A DNA stretch of 64,000 nucleotides from positions 3,081,501-3,145,500 of the forward strand of contig OW285192.1 of the NCBI GenBank assembly GCA_935421135.1, written 5' to 3'. The notes below the pieces were generated by a model, which was given only the letters and a program-made list of their open reading frames with translations, did not search any database and was not told the DNA's origin. Every line of letters starts with the position of its first letter. Position 1 is the stretch's first letter. Positions 44,932-57,164 of this stretch are shown piece after piece. A program made the translations under genes and the position numbers. This stretch comes from Bugulina stolonifera. Taxonomy: Eukaryota; Bryozoa; Gymnolaemata; Cheilostomatida; Bugulidae.

Positions 44932-45721
44932 ATGAGTGAGCCGCCCAGCTATGACGAGTTTCAGTTTGCTGGAACTGGTAGGTTGTCTGCCAATAATGAA
45001 GCCATAGTGGAGAAGCTAGACGAATTAGAGGTGCAAGTGGAAAAGTTACGAGCATCTGCTTCAGAGATGGAGGAGTGGAGACAACAGCTGACTAAATGCC
45101 TGACAGATATCTCTGAGACTAGCAATAAATCTACACTCACAGCAGGTGGGCTAGCCTGCTTACTTTCATGCTTTAAGGTTCATACATGAATATTAGAATT
45201 TGGAGAGAGTAAGTTGATCTCAGGCTATCTATATTTCTCCATTGCTGCTTCTAATAGCCACTTTGTAGCAACTAAGTAAACGTACTAACTACTAGCCACT
45301 GATTTTATGAATAATCTCCGTCTTGTTGCGTGTCTATAATGTAGGTCACAGGGAGGAATTAGAGGCTAATATAAATCGGGTCATGCTCCGTCTCCTAGCC
45401 GTAAACATAAAGGTAGACATTCCGCGGACTCCTGATCAAGAGATGGCATATGGTATGGTGAAAAAACTCTTAGCTGAGTTAGAGAATAAGTTAGAAAGTG
45501 GACTGGACGAGTGTAAGTTACTGTTACAGTCTTACCTCAACGCGTGTAGCTCTGAACAAGCCACCGGACCTGTAGATTCCAGGTTTCAGCAGACTATTCT
45601 AGCTTGTACTGTAGATGACCAGAGGCAGGTGAGGAAGGTGCTTAGCAACTGGATCCACACATTCAGGGAGATCCAGGACAGGTGGGCCGAGGCTTACAGG
45701 GTTAATGCTAAAAAACTTTAG
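44932..45721 (+). CDS. BAG2: BAG2, Hsp70 co-chaperone (2 exons)
   Basis: Exons 44932-45145 and 45345-45721, phase 1, giving 196 aa. BAG2 is a nucleotide-exchange co-chaperone of Hsp70/Hsc70 that inhibits the ligase CHIP in the cytosol. The N-terminal coiled coil (VEKLDELEVQVEKLRASASE, about 24-60) matches the vertebrate LDQLELRVEALREAA-type segment. The C-terminal half aligns along its length with the family, most clearly at SYLNACSSEQATGPVDSRFQ and CTVDDQRQVRKVLSNW. The length is near the human protein's ~211 aa. The ATG follows an AAGGA run, and an AATAAA lies at 46208-46213. Confidence 0.93.
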
Positions 45722-48591
45722 TCTGCAGATAGTGTAATTATTGTACAGTATGATACATGTATATATTTAAATGTGTCGATATCATTATATATATTTTATC
45801 TGTCTATGTTCCAATCGCAGTAAAACATAGAGAAAGACAATTTTAGTTTATATTTAACCTCATATGGTTGCCTGTAGGTACTTGGGACCATCTTTCTCCG
45901 CTGTATCGGTGCTTTCATTTGTTTAAGTGGTAGAGTTACCACACCATCTTCACACTAGGCTATTCATGAGACTCCTTACTCATGCTATATTATAAATTTT
46001 AAGGTAAAATTTGTACAGCATTTACTGTAAGATACAGTCATGTTATAGCGCATACTAATGATATTATTGACCTACATGTTACTCTACAACTAGCATCCTC
46101 AGATTTGATATTATATTACTGGAAGTTATTGCAATCAAATCTCTTACTTGTTATACTCTCACAATGATGCGTCTCTGCTTACTGGTGTAAGATCATTTTG
46201 TAGCATGAATAAACAATATTCCCGTACATAGTATTATTCTCTTTGTATCTTGTAGTTTAAAAGTTGCATTGGGAATCTATGAGATCAAATTAAAATATGT
46301 GTACAGTAGGTCTACACTCCACATGTATTATTTTATGTTACATGCAGAATATATATATAGGCCATATATCACTGCTTATAAAATAATGATTTTTTAAATC
46401 AGTTTGTATAGTGACAAAATAGTGATAAACAGTTTGTCAGCTTTACAGTCTTGTTTGCCACTCAATCGATGGGGCTTGGAGCCTTGGACTATCTGTTCTT
46501 TGGTAGTTGTCACTTCCTATTATAAGAGGGAACAACTTTGGCTGAACCCACTGCCATGCTGCACTCAGGTCTGTGGGTGAAATACCATGGTTTTGACAAC
46601 TAGGTACATGTATTTAAAATAATTTGAATCTAAACTTGAAAGGCATCATATAATGTCCCTATGCACTCTATGCTGATCTCTACAGTCTGCTACAATAAGA
46701 AACACAATGTAACCCAAGTACAAGTGAATTGGAGGTATTATCACTTTTAGGTGTTGGGTCGAGTATCAAATTCAGATTAAATGATAGTCTGCTCTTCACT
46801 GAGGAACACCTGGTTGCCTGGCATGCCAGGCTACCAAGTAGTTATCTATATAAGTGGGAGCCTGGGTATTAGACCTACACTTATTAGCAAGTAAGTACAG
46901 CTTAGTTTGGCAATTTTTGCTCCATTTTTGCACCACTTCACTAAACTGCACTTTCTGATTGACAGAGAATAGTAGACCTGAGATACTCAAACTATGTAGT
47001 ACACCGTGTAAGTGGCTATACGCATGAAGCAAATAACTACTCTATGGCTATATACAAATATAATATAGCCATAAAGTAGTTATTTTTCTATCACTGTAGT
47101 AGATTGAACGGGAGTTGTCTTCTTAAACAAAGAAACCTTTGCGAAATATCCTAGTTGCAAAAGAAGTAGACTCGCTAATATAATAATAATTAGGACTTCG
47201 GCTGTCTCCAAAACCACTAGATATTGGTAAATAAAACTTCATTTCAACTTAATTTGAATTTTTGATACACTGTCTTGCTGACCAAGCCCAAATAAGTAAA
47301 GCTAATGTGCTATTGAAGTTCAAAATTGAACAAAGGTTACACGGTTTCACCACCAGCGTTCATTTTTGTAAGTTTGTGATTGAGAATATTTTAAGAATTG
47401 CTATTTTAGAACATTAGATGGCGCCGAAATGTGTAGATTGTTATATTGCTTCCGCCACGCCTCTACACATCAATATCATGGTAATACATTGTGTATTCCA
47501 ATCTAATATTTTAGTTCTAATCTATAATAGACAGCCAACCGAGACCAATTATTTAAAAAATTGTATTTATATTCTGTTGCAGTTTATTCATTTGAATTTA
47601 CGGCACAATGGAATGGCAAAGGGTAATTTTATTTAGTTTTAAGTTTAGTTTTGGAATTAGAATCTACTATCTAGACTCCCGAGTTACTTAATTGTAGAGT
47701 ATGTACTGAAATCCAACTTTGCTTAACCAGCCTAAGATTCCTGCTCTCCTAGTTGCTGCTCATATCATGTTAGGTGTCTCTTAGTCCAAGCTGGAGATTG
47801 AAATCATATTAAATTGAACGTTTTGAGGTCTTGAGGATCCAAACATGGTGTTGCACGAGTTAAATAGTCTAGTTCGGTTGTATCAATAGATTATTAGATC
47901 AGTTACGAATAGCTCTGAACTCACCAAAGTTCGTGAAAACCAGATCTGTATCCAAGTCCTTCTGCTATAAAGCTCTAGCAGTTAACCAGTCGACACACAG
48001 CTATTTAATGCAGCCTCTCAAGGCCTTCTTGCTGAATTACCACCAGGCCATGTATGTCTCATCCAATACCACTCAGTCAATCTCAAAAGAAAGTTAGAAA
48101 CCTATGTGACCTACTAACAGCTCACAGTAAACTACAGCTCATCCAATATATACTAAACAAGACACAGCCCTACATGCAGATGAAACACCTATGAGCAACT
48201 TACAGGACTGAATAATTGGGAGTTAATAATAATATAGCTACAATTGGTATTACTTTAGCTGTAGTGTTAACTCTTATGTTCAGGCATATAAATACTAGAG
48301 CCTAGTGGAAATACTGCACAGATTAGTGAAGCAGTTTCATAAAGTATATTCAAATATGAATTGGTCGATGATGTTTCAACGTAGCCTAGGCTCTTTCGAA
48401 ATGCAAACTTCAAAACTTACTAGCATCACCTGTTGATTTATTAAAATAATGTGTATTGCCAGGTTCACTATCTACATCAGAGTAAAGGAGGGGCGTGTTC
48501 TCTACTGAGTATAATAGAGGAACTACAGTATATTTAGTGTAGAGTATAACAGAGGAACTACATTATACTGGGTATAATAGAGAACTACAGT
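45722..48591. other. BAG2 3' flank and intergenic region
   Basis: Poly(A) signal AATAAA at 46208-46213. The rest is AT-rich, with GGAGTTGTCTTCT motif near 47110 and a short inverted ATAGCC/AGTAGTTATTT pair near 47030-47085. No gene is recognisable. Confidence 0.55.
48505..48591 (+). repeat. Tandem repeat immediately upstream of zinc-finger ATG
   Basis: Three copies of a 24-40 bp unit containing GTATAATAGAGGAACTACA; the last ends directly before the ATG at 48592. It would form the 5' UTR if transcription starts upstream. Confidence 0.75.
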
Positions 48592-51500
48592 ATGACTATT
48601 AGTGAGGGCGAGATGAACGAGCTGTTGGTCAGCGTATCCAGCAGATGTGAGCGTGGCATAGCTCTAGCCATCTTTAACATTGAGAGTGTACTGCGGGAGC
48701 TAATCAGCCTCATAGCTGCCCACCCGGAAAAACTTCAGGTACATTCGACTTATTCAGTATTAGAGGTGTGTTAAGGTACAACTTGGTAAACAAACAGATG
48801 AATATCGAAATGTTCTGCTTTGAATGATAGATCAGAATGTAATGTATACTGTGCACCATGACGTTCTGTATAGCATAAATATAAGGCCATATGATGAGTA
48901 AAGATTAATTTGTTATCAGAAGTAACTTTGTGTATTCATAATGTAAGATTTTACAACAAAAAATAGAAGATCTCAAGAATTTTATTGGCTAATCAAATTG
49001 TTGGTAGAAATATGTTGTATTTTTCTGTGTACATGTTTTGCTCCGCTTTTACAGGAAATAGGCGGACCTATCAGGTCGGTAGAGAGGGTTAAATTAATGG
49101 AAGGTGCCAAGATAGACAATGATTCACATCATGTGTTCAATGTGGAGGTATCGGTAGACCCGATGAGCCAACAGTTGGAGGTCAATGAACAAGAGATATC
49201 ATTGGATGGTGACAGTGAGCAGCACATAGGAGCTGAGTCTATGCAGATAGTTGATAACTGTACGGATGATGAGATGGGAGAGCAGCTTATAGTTGGTGCC
49301 GGCTTGTCTGAGGGCGGCATGACTGAAGAGGTAGTGATATACTGTATGCTAAAATACTCTTGAGATGTGATATCATACAACTACATATGTAGTGTTGTAT
49401 ATGTATATACATGTGTAGTGTTGTATATGTATATACATGTGTAGTGTTGTATATGTATATACATGTGTAGTGTTGTATATGTATATACATGTGTAGTGTT
49501 GTATACGTATATACATGTGTAGTGTTGTATATGTATATACACGTGTAGTGTTGTATATGTATATACACGTGTAGTGTTGTATATGTATATACATGTGTAG
49601 TGTTGTATACGTATATACATGTGTAGTGTTGTATATGTATATACATGTGTAGTGTTGTATATGTATATACATGTGTAGTGTTGTATATGTATATACATGT
49701 GTAGTGTTGTATATGTATATACATGTGTAGTGTTGTGTATGTATATACATGTACATTGTACATGTGTAGTGTTGTGTATGTCTACATGTGTAGTGTTGTA
49801 TACATGTAGCATTGCCCTGAATGGATTTGGTGTCAAGTTGAAGGATTATGTTCAAAGTTTTGTTCTTTAAGACGTTCCCCTCTAATTCATAAGTTGTCAT
49901 TAACATAATTTGCTATAACTTAAATATCTGGAGTTGTTTTACCTTGGAAAACAATCTTTATTATTTCACCTTGAGCTGTACTGGGAGTTGTCTTCTTTGT
50001 TAAGCATTATTTTCTTGGAAACCAGTAATAAGTTGAGCCAAAAGCTATGTTATGGTCCTTGTATGACTATTGAATTAGTAACTTTTCAAGAGGTCACACA
50101 TGTACATGCCCAGTTTCCCTGAATGACTAGCAGCTTTGATATACCAGCTAACATAATATGTGGCTAAACCTGGAGCAACTTTTACTTGGTTGTGTAGTTA
50201 ATTAACAGATATGTGTAGCTACCTCCATTTCTATCTGTCACTGTCAGCCTAAAGCACCTTGCCCCTACTTGTCACTACATACATAGTACAGTATATCATT
50301 CTGTATGTAGGCTGTATACAAGTATACTTTGTTCATGTAAGACTGGCTTGCCTTATACAATTTTGATCATGGGCTATTCCAACCAACAACCTCTCATTTG
50401 TAGTCCTGTCTAACAGCGAGTATAGATGATGGTGTAGAGGTCACTACAATCACTACAACAGATGAGGAGGGTGTGAAAGTACGGATACAGTCTATCGAGG
50501 CTAAGGCTAAGTCTGCTGCAGGAGCAAAGGCTAAGGAACCAGTTAACATGGTCAGTATCTCACACTTTATGTATAACTACCATCCTTGCAGGCATAAATA
50601 GTGGCATATTTTCAGCACTAGGTGTATGTATTATAAATGTATGTATGATGTCTAATTCATGCGATGTAGTCTACATGATAAAATATATATGTATGATAAA
50701 AGCCTATGTAAATATACATACTAGTATATGTATTAATACCTCCAGTATATGGACAGCAATATAATTATGTGATGTCACAGGAACTGTACTATTCAGGAGT
50801 TATCCTACCCTTGATGTATATATAATATATATACTGATACCTGTATGCAACGAGTGTACTATCGCTATTATAGCACCAGTGTCCACAATGTGACAAAACA
50901 TTTCTCAGGACGTTTGAGTTACAACGACACATCACAGTCCGACACACTAACGAGAAGAAGTTTGAATGTGAACACTGTGGACAGAAGTTTGCTCTGAAGC
51001 TGTACCTGAATAACCATATAAGGAGCAAGCATCTACCAGATAGGGAGAAACCATTTGGTTGTCCTCACTGTGACTACAGGGTCAGTGTGTGCTGTTACTC
51101 CAGTATGCTATGCTGTATATGAAAGTAAGGCGTGTCTATGTAACTGCATTACCTCATATTTTATTTGCTACATTTACATAGTATGCACACACTAATAGTA
51201 CTCAGTGTGTTTGCAGCAGACCATTGAGCACTGTTAAAGCCTATTAGTCTCTGTGGTGTGCCAAGAATATAGAAAGAGAAGTAGTACTTTTCACTTTTGG
51301 TTTTGCGGAGCTGCCAAATTCTAAACCAAAATTTTACACTTTACCTCTTCAAATGACTTGTTATATTGGTATTGTAAATAATGAACTAAATGCAAGGGGA
51401 GCTACAAGTGCAAACTGCGTAGGTGAATCTTGCAGTTATAGCTATTACATTTACATGCCTGTTACAGTGTATACTACAGAGCTTGCTAACAAGACACATG

Positions 51501-54500
51501 GCCAAGCACATCAATGAGAAAGGTTACAAGTGTGATGTGTGTGGAAAGTATTTCTATGCCCAGAAGCACTTGAAACGCCACATGTACAGGCACAGAGGTA
51601 TATCTTATATTTACTACTAATCAGTGAATATACTATTACTTTAATATGTCTGCAGTACTTGTACTGCTTACATTGTATCTAAGCATTGAGTGCCGAGATC
51701 TACCGAGATATCAGAGTTCAACCAATAGTTGTTACTAGAATTGTTAAATTTGTATAAATTACGTTTCCGACACCATCTACTGTCTTCAGACCACACCCAC
51801 TCAGCCATTGATGTCTTCAGACCACACCCACTCAGCCATTGATGTCTATTTGTCATCTCTCTGTAGAAAAAGATATAGAATGTGAGTTCTGTGAGTTTAA
51901 GACCGCCGACCCGTACAAGCTAAGATCTCATCAGAAGGTGCACACTAGTACAGAGGTGTTCCCCTGTAACCAGTGTGACTTTAAGGTAACTAGTACAGTG
52001 GTAGTAGTAGTAGTAGGTTGCAGTAGTAGTGGTAGCAGCAGCAGTAGCAGTTATTGTAGTGGTGGTAGTAGTGAGGATACCTATGGTGTAGAAATACCTA
52101 TCAGTGATACACATATATTATTCTCTTCGATAAAGACGAACGTCAAGTCAGAGCTGACCAAGCACACTCTCAGTGCTCACCCAGAGTTTGAGTACAAGTG
52201 TGACCAATGTGAGCTGGCATTTAAGAGACCAGGCAACCTAAAGAGGCACCAGTATGTTCACCAGGAGAAGACGTTACTCTGCACACAACAGGACTGTAAC
52301 TGGAGGTCAGTCAGTCTAGCTATATCCTATACTCAGCCCTACTACTTGGAGTTATTATCATATGGGTACCATGGGCATATAATGGAGACTGGGGTTATTT
52401 TAGCCTTTGCCTTTTAATCACATCAAGTTGTAAGGTCACTATGATGGATTAAGGTGCATTTACACTACACCAGCTTTGTATTTACACTAAACAGTCTACA
52501 TTGCTATTGTAAACAATAGAGCCTCCAAATACTACTATTAAAATTAGCCAATCAGCACTGGCTATGGAACAGCGCCTGTCAACTTTGTGGGGATAGGCTG
52601 ATATCATGCTTACACTACATGAACTTATACTGGAATTTGGCAAAAGCCTGAGTTCACATTGTGTAAAAGCACATTGAGAGCCTAAGCTTTTAATTCAGTT
52701 TCTCGGAGTTATATGCCATGTGCTAGATGGGTAAACTTCTGATATCACAAGAATGGGATCCCAATAGAGAAAATGTATGGACCTGATAACTATCATGTAG
52801 GGCCTACACTTATTATTGCCAGCATCAGGTCGACTATGGCTCCAATAACCTATAATACACATTATGCATTATAGGAGGGTTTGTGGTGGCATCACTGGTT
52901 GCATCAACTCATTGGTGCATGTTTACATCCCTTTAGTAGAGGACTTTTGACATGTTGACGTTCTTTGTGTAACTTGAGCAAAATGGAAACTTCCCTGAAA
53001 TGGCAGTGACAGCGTACCCACTTCATTGGTTTTTCCTCTATCCCAGTGAATGTCATAAGCTCTGTTTAGTGTTAAGCCTGGTGTATTGTAGAACTGCAGA
53101 TCCCTATGAACTGAAAAGGCATCAGTTAGAACACTCGAACGGCAAGAAACACGTTTGTGGTACATGTGGATTCGGTTTCTACCGGGCCTTCGACCTCAAG
53201 AAACATCTGAAAACACATTCTAAGGTAAAAAATATTTTTTCCTACATTACTGTATATCCCCTACATTACTGTATATCCCCTACATTACTGTATATCCCCT
53301 ACATTACTGTATATCCCCTACACTACTGTATATCCCCTACAATACTGGATATCCCCTGCATTACTGTATATCCCCTACATTACTGTATATCCCCTACATT
53401 ACTGTATATCCCCTACATTACTGTATATCCCCTACACTACTGTATATCCCCTACATTACTGTATATCCCCTACACTACTGTATATCCCCTACATTACTGT
53501 ATATCCCCTACATTACTGTATATCTCCTACATTACTGTATATCCCCTGACATTACTGTATATCCCCTGACACCACTGTATATCTTCTATGCCACAGGTTC
53601 ACTTGTGTAAAGAGTGTAATACGGTGTTTGCCGACTCTCATGCTCTCTCCTGCCACAAGAGAAGACGACACCCCAAGGTGAGGTCAGGATCTCAAATCGA
53701 TGAGTGTGCAAATCAGCTTGATTCTGCTGCCGCTGCTGTGACTCCTTCAGGTGAGATTACGATACCACACTGTCATCATAGTAGCGGTATTGCAGTACCA
53801 CACCACTGTCATTATAGTAGTGGTATTGCAGTACCACACTACCGTCATCATAGTAGTTGTATTGCAGTACCACACTACCGTCATCTTAGTAGCGGTACTG
53901 CAGTACCACACTACCTCCATCATAGTTGTGGTACTGCAGTACCACACTACCGTCATCTTAGTAGTGGTGTTGTAGTGCCACACTACCGTCAACATAGTAG
54001 TGGTATTGCAGTACCACACCACCGTCATCTTAGTAGTGGTGTTGCAGTACCACACTACTGTCATCATAGTAGTAGTACTGCAGTACCACACTACCCTGGC
54101 ACTACTACTGTATTAGCTGAGACACTGGGCTCTCAGTAGGGCTGTTGTTGCATATCCCGAGTCACACCATACAAGTGATGTGGATGGTGGGTGACATTTA
54201 AGCCACTAGATTGAAAAGTGTTCAAAACAACTAACGATTGATATTTTCTCAATGGAAAGGAGCACTGTTATCATTGCTATGTTGTACAGCTAGTTTGTAT
54301 CATATACACTTAGATGGCAGTTCCATTCCCAACACTGGGACAATCATATCAGCTGGGGATAACTCCAAGTCTGTAGGAGCAATGGTAGAGGGCAACTCTA
54401 GTGAAGTTGTGGTGCCTACGCAGAGTAAGGCCCAGCCCGTTATTCTATCATCTGGCCGTACTCACTCTATTGTGATTGATGAAACTGGACAAGCTGTGAT

Positions 54501-55511
54501 AGTAGACGATCAATCAGCTGTGTATGACGGCTATATAACAGGTACCTTGGCAATGATAGTCTTACCACTTTATGTCTGTATATAGTCTATGTGTGGAGTA
54601 AGGAGAAGGCAGTCAATCTATAGTTTGCCTGTTTATACAGACTAACGGTGGTACTGAGTCTAGAATCTACCGCTACTGATGTGACCTGGAGACTTACACT
54701 AGGAGAATGTATCTGCTTTTGGCTGAATTGTAGTCATGCAAAAATTAAAACAAACTAAGAAGCGTTTCCTAGTCATTCTTTTTTTGGGAATTCCTCTGGT
54801 AAAAGGATTTAATTTGGTGCAATGTTATAGATTATGGCAATCCGTCACGTGATCAATTGCTAGTAGTTTACATATAAAAATTTCGAAAGCAATCAACTGA
54901 TCGATAAAAGTGTGAACCCCTAAAAGATATTTTTACCTAATCCAATCAATAGTAGGGCCTACCCTAAACTTGTAATGGGCAGAGCTTCCACCGTTATGTC
55001 CTATTGGATTAACTCTGCTTCCATTTTTCAAAATCAAAGCTGGCTGATTTTATATAATATGCTACCAATGGCTCCAAAATTTTGCCAGAGCTACACAAGT
55101 TATGGCAGCATAATCTGCATTCTCACTACTTCACTTTGGGTACATCTGTCTCAGTCACACACTGACTGACTGATGGATCGGTCAATCAATTTCTGATTGA
55201 TTGATTTGTCAAATAATTTGTTCATATTTACTGAGTGATTGATTGATTCATTGATTGATTCATTGATTGATTCATTGATTGTACAATATGTATAATGAGT
55301 AGTGTATTTTCCACGTTACTGTAACCCGTTTGTAATGTACATATAGAGAGTAGTTCTGCATTACTATTGATTGATTGATTGATTGTTCGATCGGTTGATT
55401 GAGCTTATACACATTGTAGTTGTACCTGAAAGTGATCAGCAGCTACTGGAGATGGCATCAGTAATTATAGCTCAAGCCGGAGAGAACAATACAGATACAT
55501 CTACTTCCTAG
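48592..55511 (+). CDS. Ten-finger C2H2 zinc-finger protein (11 exons)
   Basis: Exons: 48592-48738, 49055-49330, 50404-50550, 50874-51080, 51468-51597, 51867-51985, 52136-52305, 53092-53224, 53597-53750, 54314-54541, 55420-55511; phases close to 600 aa. The first ~190 residues are acidic and finger-free (NELLVSVSSRCERGIALAIF at the start, then Asp/Glu-rich). Ten C2H2 fingers follow (about 191-470), e.g. QCPQCDKTF...H, YKCDVCGKYF...H, DECEF-type CEFKTADPYKLRSH, and an unusual C-x4-C finger (CTQQDC). Several are split by introns within the finger, and splicing restores the Cys/His spacing. The C-terminus is finger-free. Probably a nuclear DNA-binding regulator. Finger linkers and order do not match CTCF as I recall it; no orthologue assigned. 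Confidence 0.88.
49385..49800. repeat. 26 bp minisatellite after zinc-finger exon 2
   Basis: About 15 copies of GTAGTGTTGTATATGTATAT + ACATGT, beginning 55 bp after the exon 2 donor (49330). Minus-strand frames stay open because TTACA-type stops are absent from the unit; not coding. Confidence 0.93.
51995..52080. repeat. GTA/GCA trinucleotide tract
   Basis: GTAGTAGTA then AGCAGCAGTAG-type triplets within the 150 bp intron 6 of the zinc-finger gene. The intron length is a multiple of three and contains no stop in frame with the flanking exons. Confidence 0.85.
53233..53590. repeat. 20 bp minisatellite in zinc-finger intron 8
   Basis: About 17 copies of CTACATTACTGTATATCCCC, starting 20 bp after the exon 8 donor and ending 6 bp before the exon 9 acceptor, so it fills the intron. 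Confidence 0.93.
53757..54095 (+). repeat. 36 bp minisatellite, in frame with zinc-finger exon 9
   Basis: About nine copies of a unit containing ACCACACTACCGTCATCATA. It starts within 10 bp of the exon 9 donor (53750). The exon 9 frame is open right through, giving dodecapeptides such as SSGIAVPHYRHH, to a stop at 54137-54139. Placed in the intron because exon 10 joins cleanly at 54314. Confidence 0.9.
55278..55368. repeat. 90 bp duplication flanking the last zinc-finger exon, copy 1
   Basis: Begins GTACAATATGTATAATGAGT. A near-identical copy at 55548-55638 lies on the other side of the 92 bp last exon. Preceded by TGAT/TCAT simple repeats near 55236-55280. Confidence 0.85.
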
Positions 55512-55547
55512 TTAGTGACAGTTACTAATGACTTGTATATTTACATG

Positions 55548-55638
55548 TACAATATGTATAATGAGTAGTGTATTTTCCACATTACTGTAACCTGTTTGTA
55601 ATGTACATATAGAGAGTAGTTGTGCATTACTATTGAGT
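55548..55638. repeat. 90 bp duplication flanking the last zinc-finger exon, copy 2
   Basis: Second copy of the 55278-55368 sequence, with a few substitutions, located in the presumed 3' UTR. Confidence 0.85.
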
Positions 55639-55685
55639 GCTATACATAGTAATAATCTAATGATGTGGATTATGATAGTCACATG

Positions 55686-55880
55686 ACATGTCTGTCGGTG
55701 TAACAGTCGACATGTCTGTCAGTGTAACAGTCGACATGTCTGTCAGTATAGCAGTGGACATGTCTGTCAGTATAGCAGTGGACACGTTATTCAGTGTAAT
55801 AGTTGACATGTCTGTCAGTATGTTAGTTGACATGTCTGTCAGTGTGTTAGTTGACATGTCTGTCAGTGTGTTAGTTGACA
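55686..55880. repeat. 24 bp minisatellite in zinc-finger 3' flank
   Basis: Eight copies of a unit GACATGTCTGTCAGTGTRRC + AGTY, probably 3' UTR. Open frames on both strands come from the 24 bp period. An ATTAAA occurs at 56081-56086. Confidence 0.9.
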
Positions 55881-55889
55881 TGGTGAACT

Positions 55890-57164
55890 AGTGAGTGAAC
55901 CAATCTACTGTACATGTACATAGAGTTTCTCTGCTTTACATGTACTTATGTTTTATTCTAAAACTACTGCACTGTTGTATTATTTATAAAATGGTGTCTT
56001 GGCTGTACATGTGTTCATTACCCATCAACAGAGTTGTTGTATTTGCATTAATTTATTTGGTGTTTTGTTTAATGTACATTATTAAAGCAATGAAAATATA
56101 TGAATTTGATGAAAAACAGTAACATTGGATCAAATACTGTAGTGCACCTGATGCCCTGAAAGTTGGTATCAATTATTAGGAGTAATCCCTCGACTTACGT
56201 TTATGGTTTTTGCACAGCCTGGGCTCTAAAGTTATATTGTTGTAATGCTATTTCTCTTGAGCTTGTGTTTTTATATTGGCTGACCTGACATTGTTTCAAT
56301 TCATCAAGCCGTTTGTATTTCTTCCAATTTTTAATTTTTTGATAGCTGAAATTTCTTCCTCGCATTCCCAAAAATGGAAAGCCTTATGGCCCAAGTTTTA
56401 AAAGGATATATTTTGGCTAAATTCTCACACTTTTAACAGTGTACCCACCTAATTTGTTCTGCTTCTAACACCAGACTGACGCAGTATAACTATGTTTGCA
56501 TAATGTAGGATATACACTATCATGTAAATTTTACTAATTTGTTACCTTGTCCACGTCCATGTGCAGCTGAACTTACAATAACTCAGACTTTCTCAGTTAT
56601 AGAATCAGTTTTTGTTTAGTACTTAGTATAAACTATAAACTCTATTCTCTGTCTTCCATTAGCTCTGTACAGGGTAAATATTCACTGCGTTGAATATACC
56701 ATTTATTAGTTATTGCCAATGAGTTGTCCCTTTTGGATGCACTGCGTGGTATGTCTAATGTGTGTGGCACTTTAATCTTGCCCATGTACTTCATCAAGTG
56801 TGTGTTATATTACAGAGGAGGTGTCATTACTGGTATTCTCATGTAATCTATTGCTTATTGAGCAACTTCACTATAAAGTTATCAGTACAGTTATCATCAC
56901 TCAGTTGTATGTAGGATAGGATAGGCCTACCTGTTGTCTACTTCCTTGTTCAGTTTGGGCTGGTATAACGTGGCAATATTATACGCTCGCTCGCTCAGTG
57001 ATAGTGACCCTCACTGTTCCCAGTTACATACTGGGCGACTACGGCTATAAGTTTATCTTGTTTTATCATCCACAATAAGATCTGCTCTAAGAATACACAC
57101 CTAGTTACAACCATTGACTACTCTTAGATATACAAGTGAGTATAGTCACTCATAGCAGCAAAAT
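55890..57164. other. Intergenic, no gene seen
   Basis: ATTAAA at 56081-56086 may end the zinc-finger transcript. The remainder up to the caspase-like ATG contains no recognised gene or mobile element. Confidence 0.5.

Noticed and set aside
49287..49906. Long minus-strand open frames of Tyr/Thr/His repeats
   Set aside because: All three frames are open through a 26 bp minisatellite lacking stop triplets; no start context, splice support or domain.
53747..54091. Minus-strand open frame of Trp-Tyr-Cys repeats
   Set aside because: Shadow of the 36 bp array; the plus-strand frame joined to exon 9 is the only one with a gene connection.
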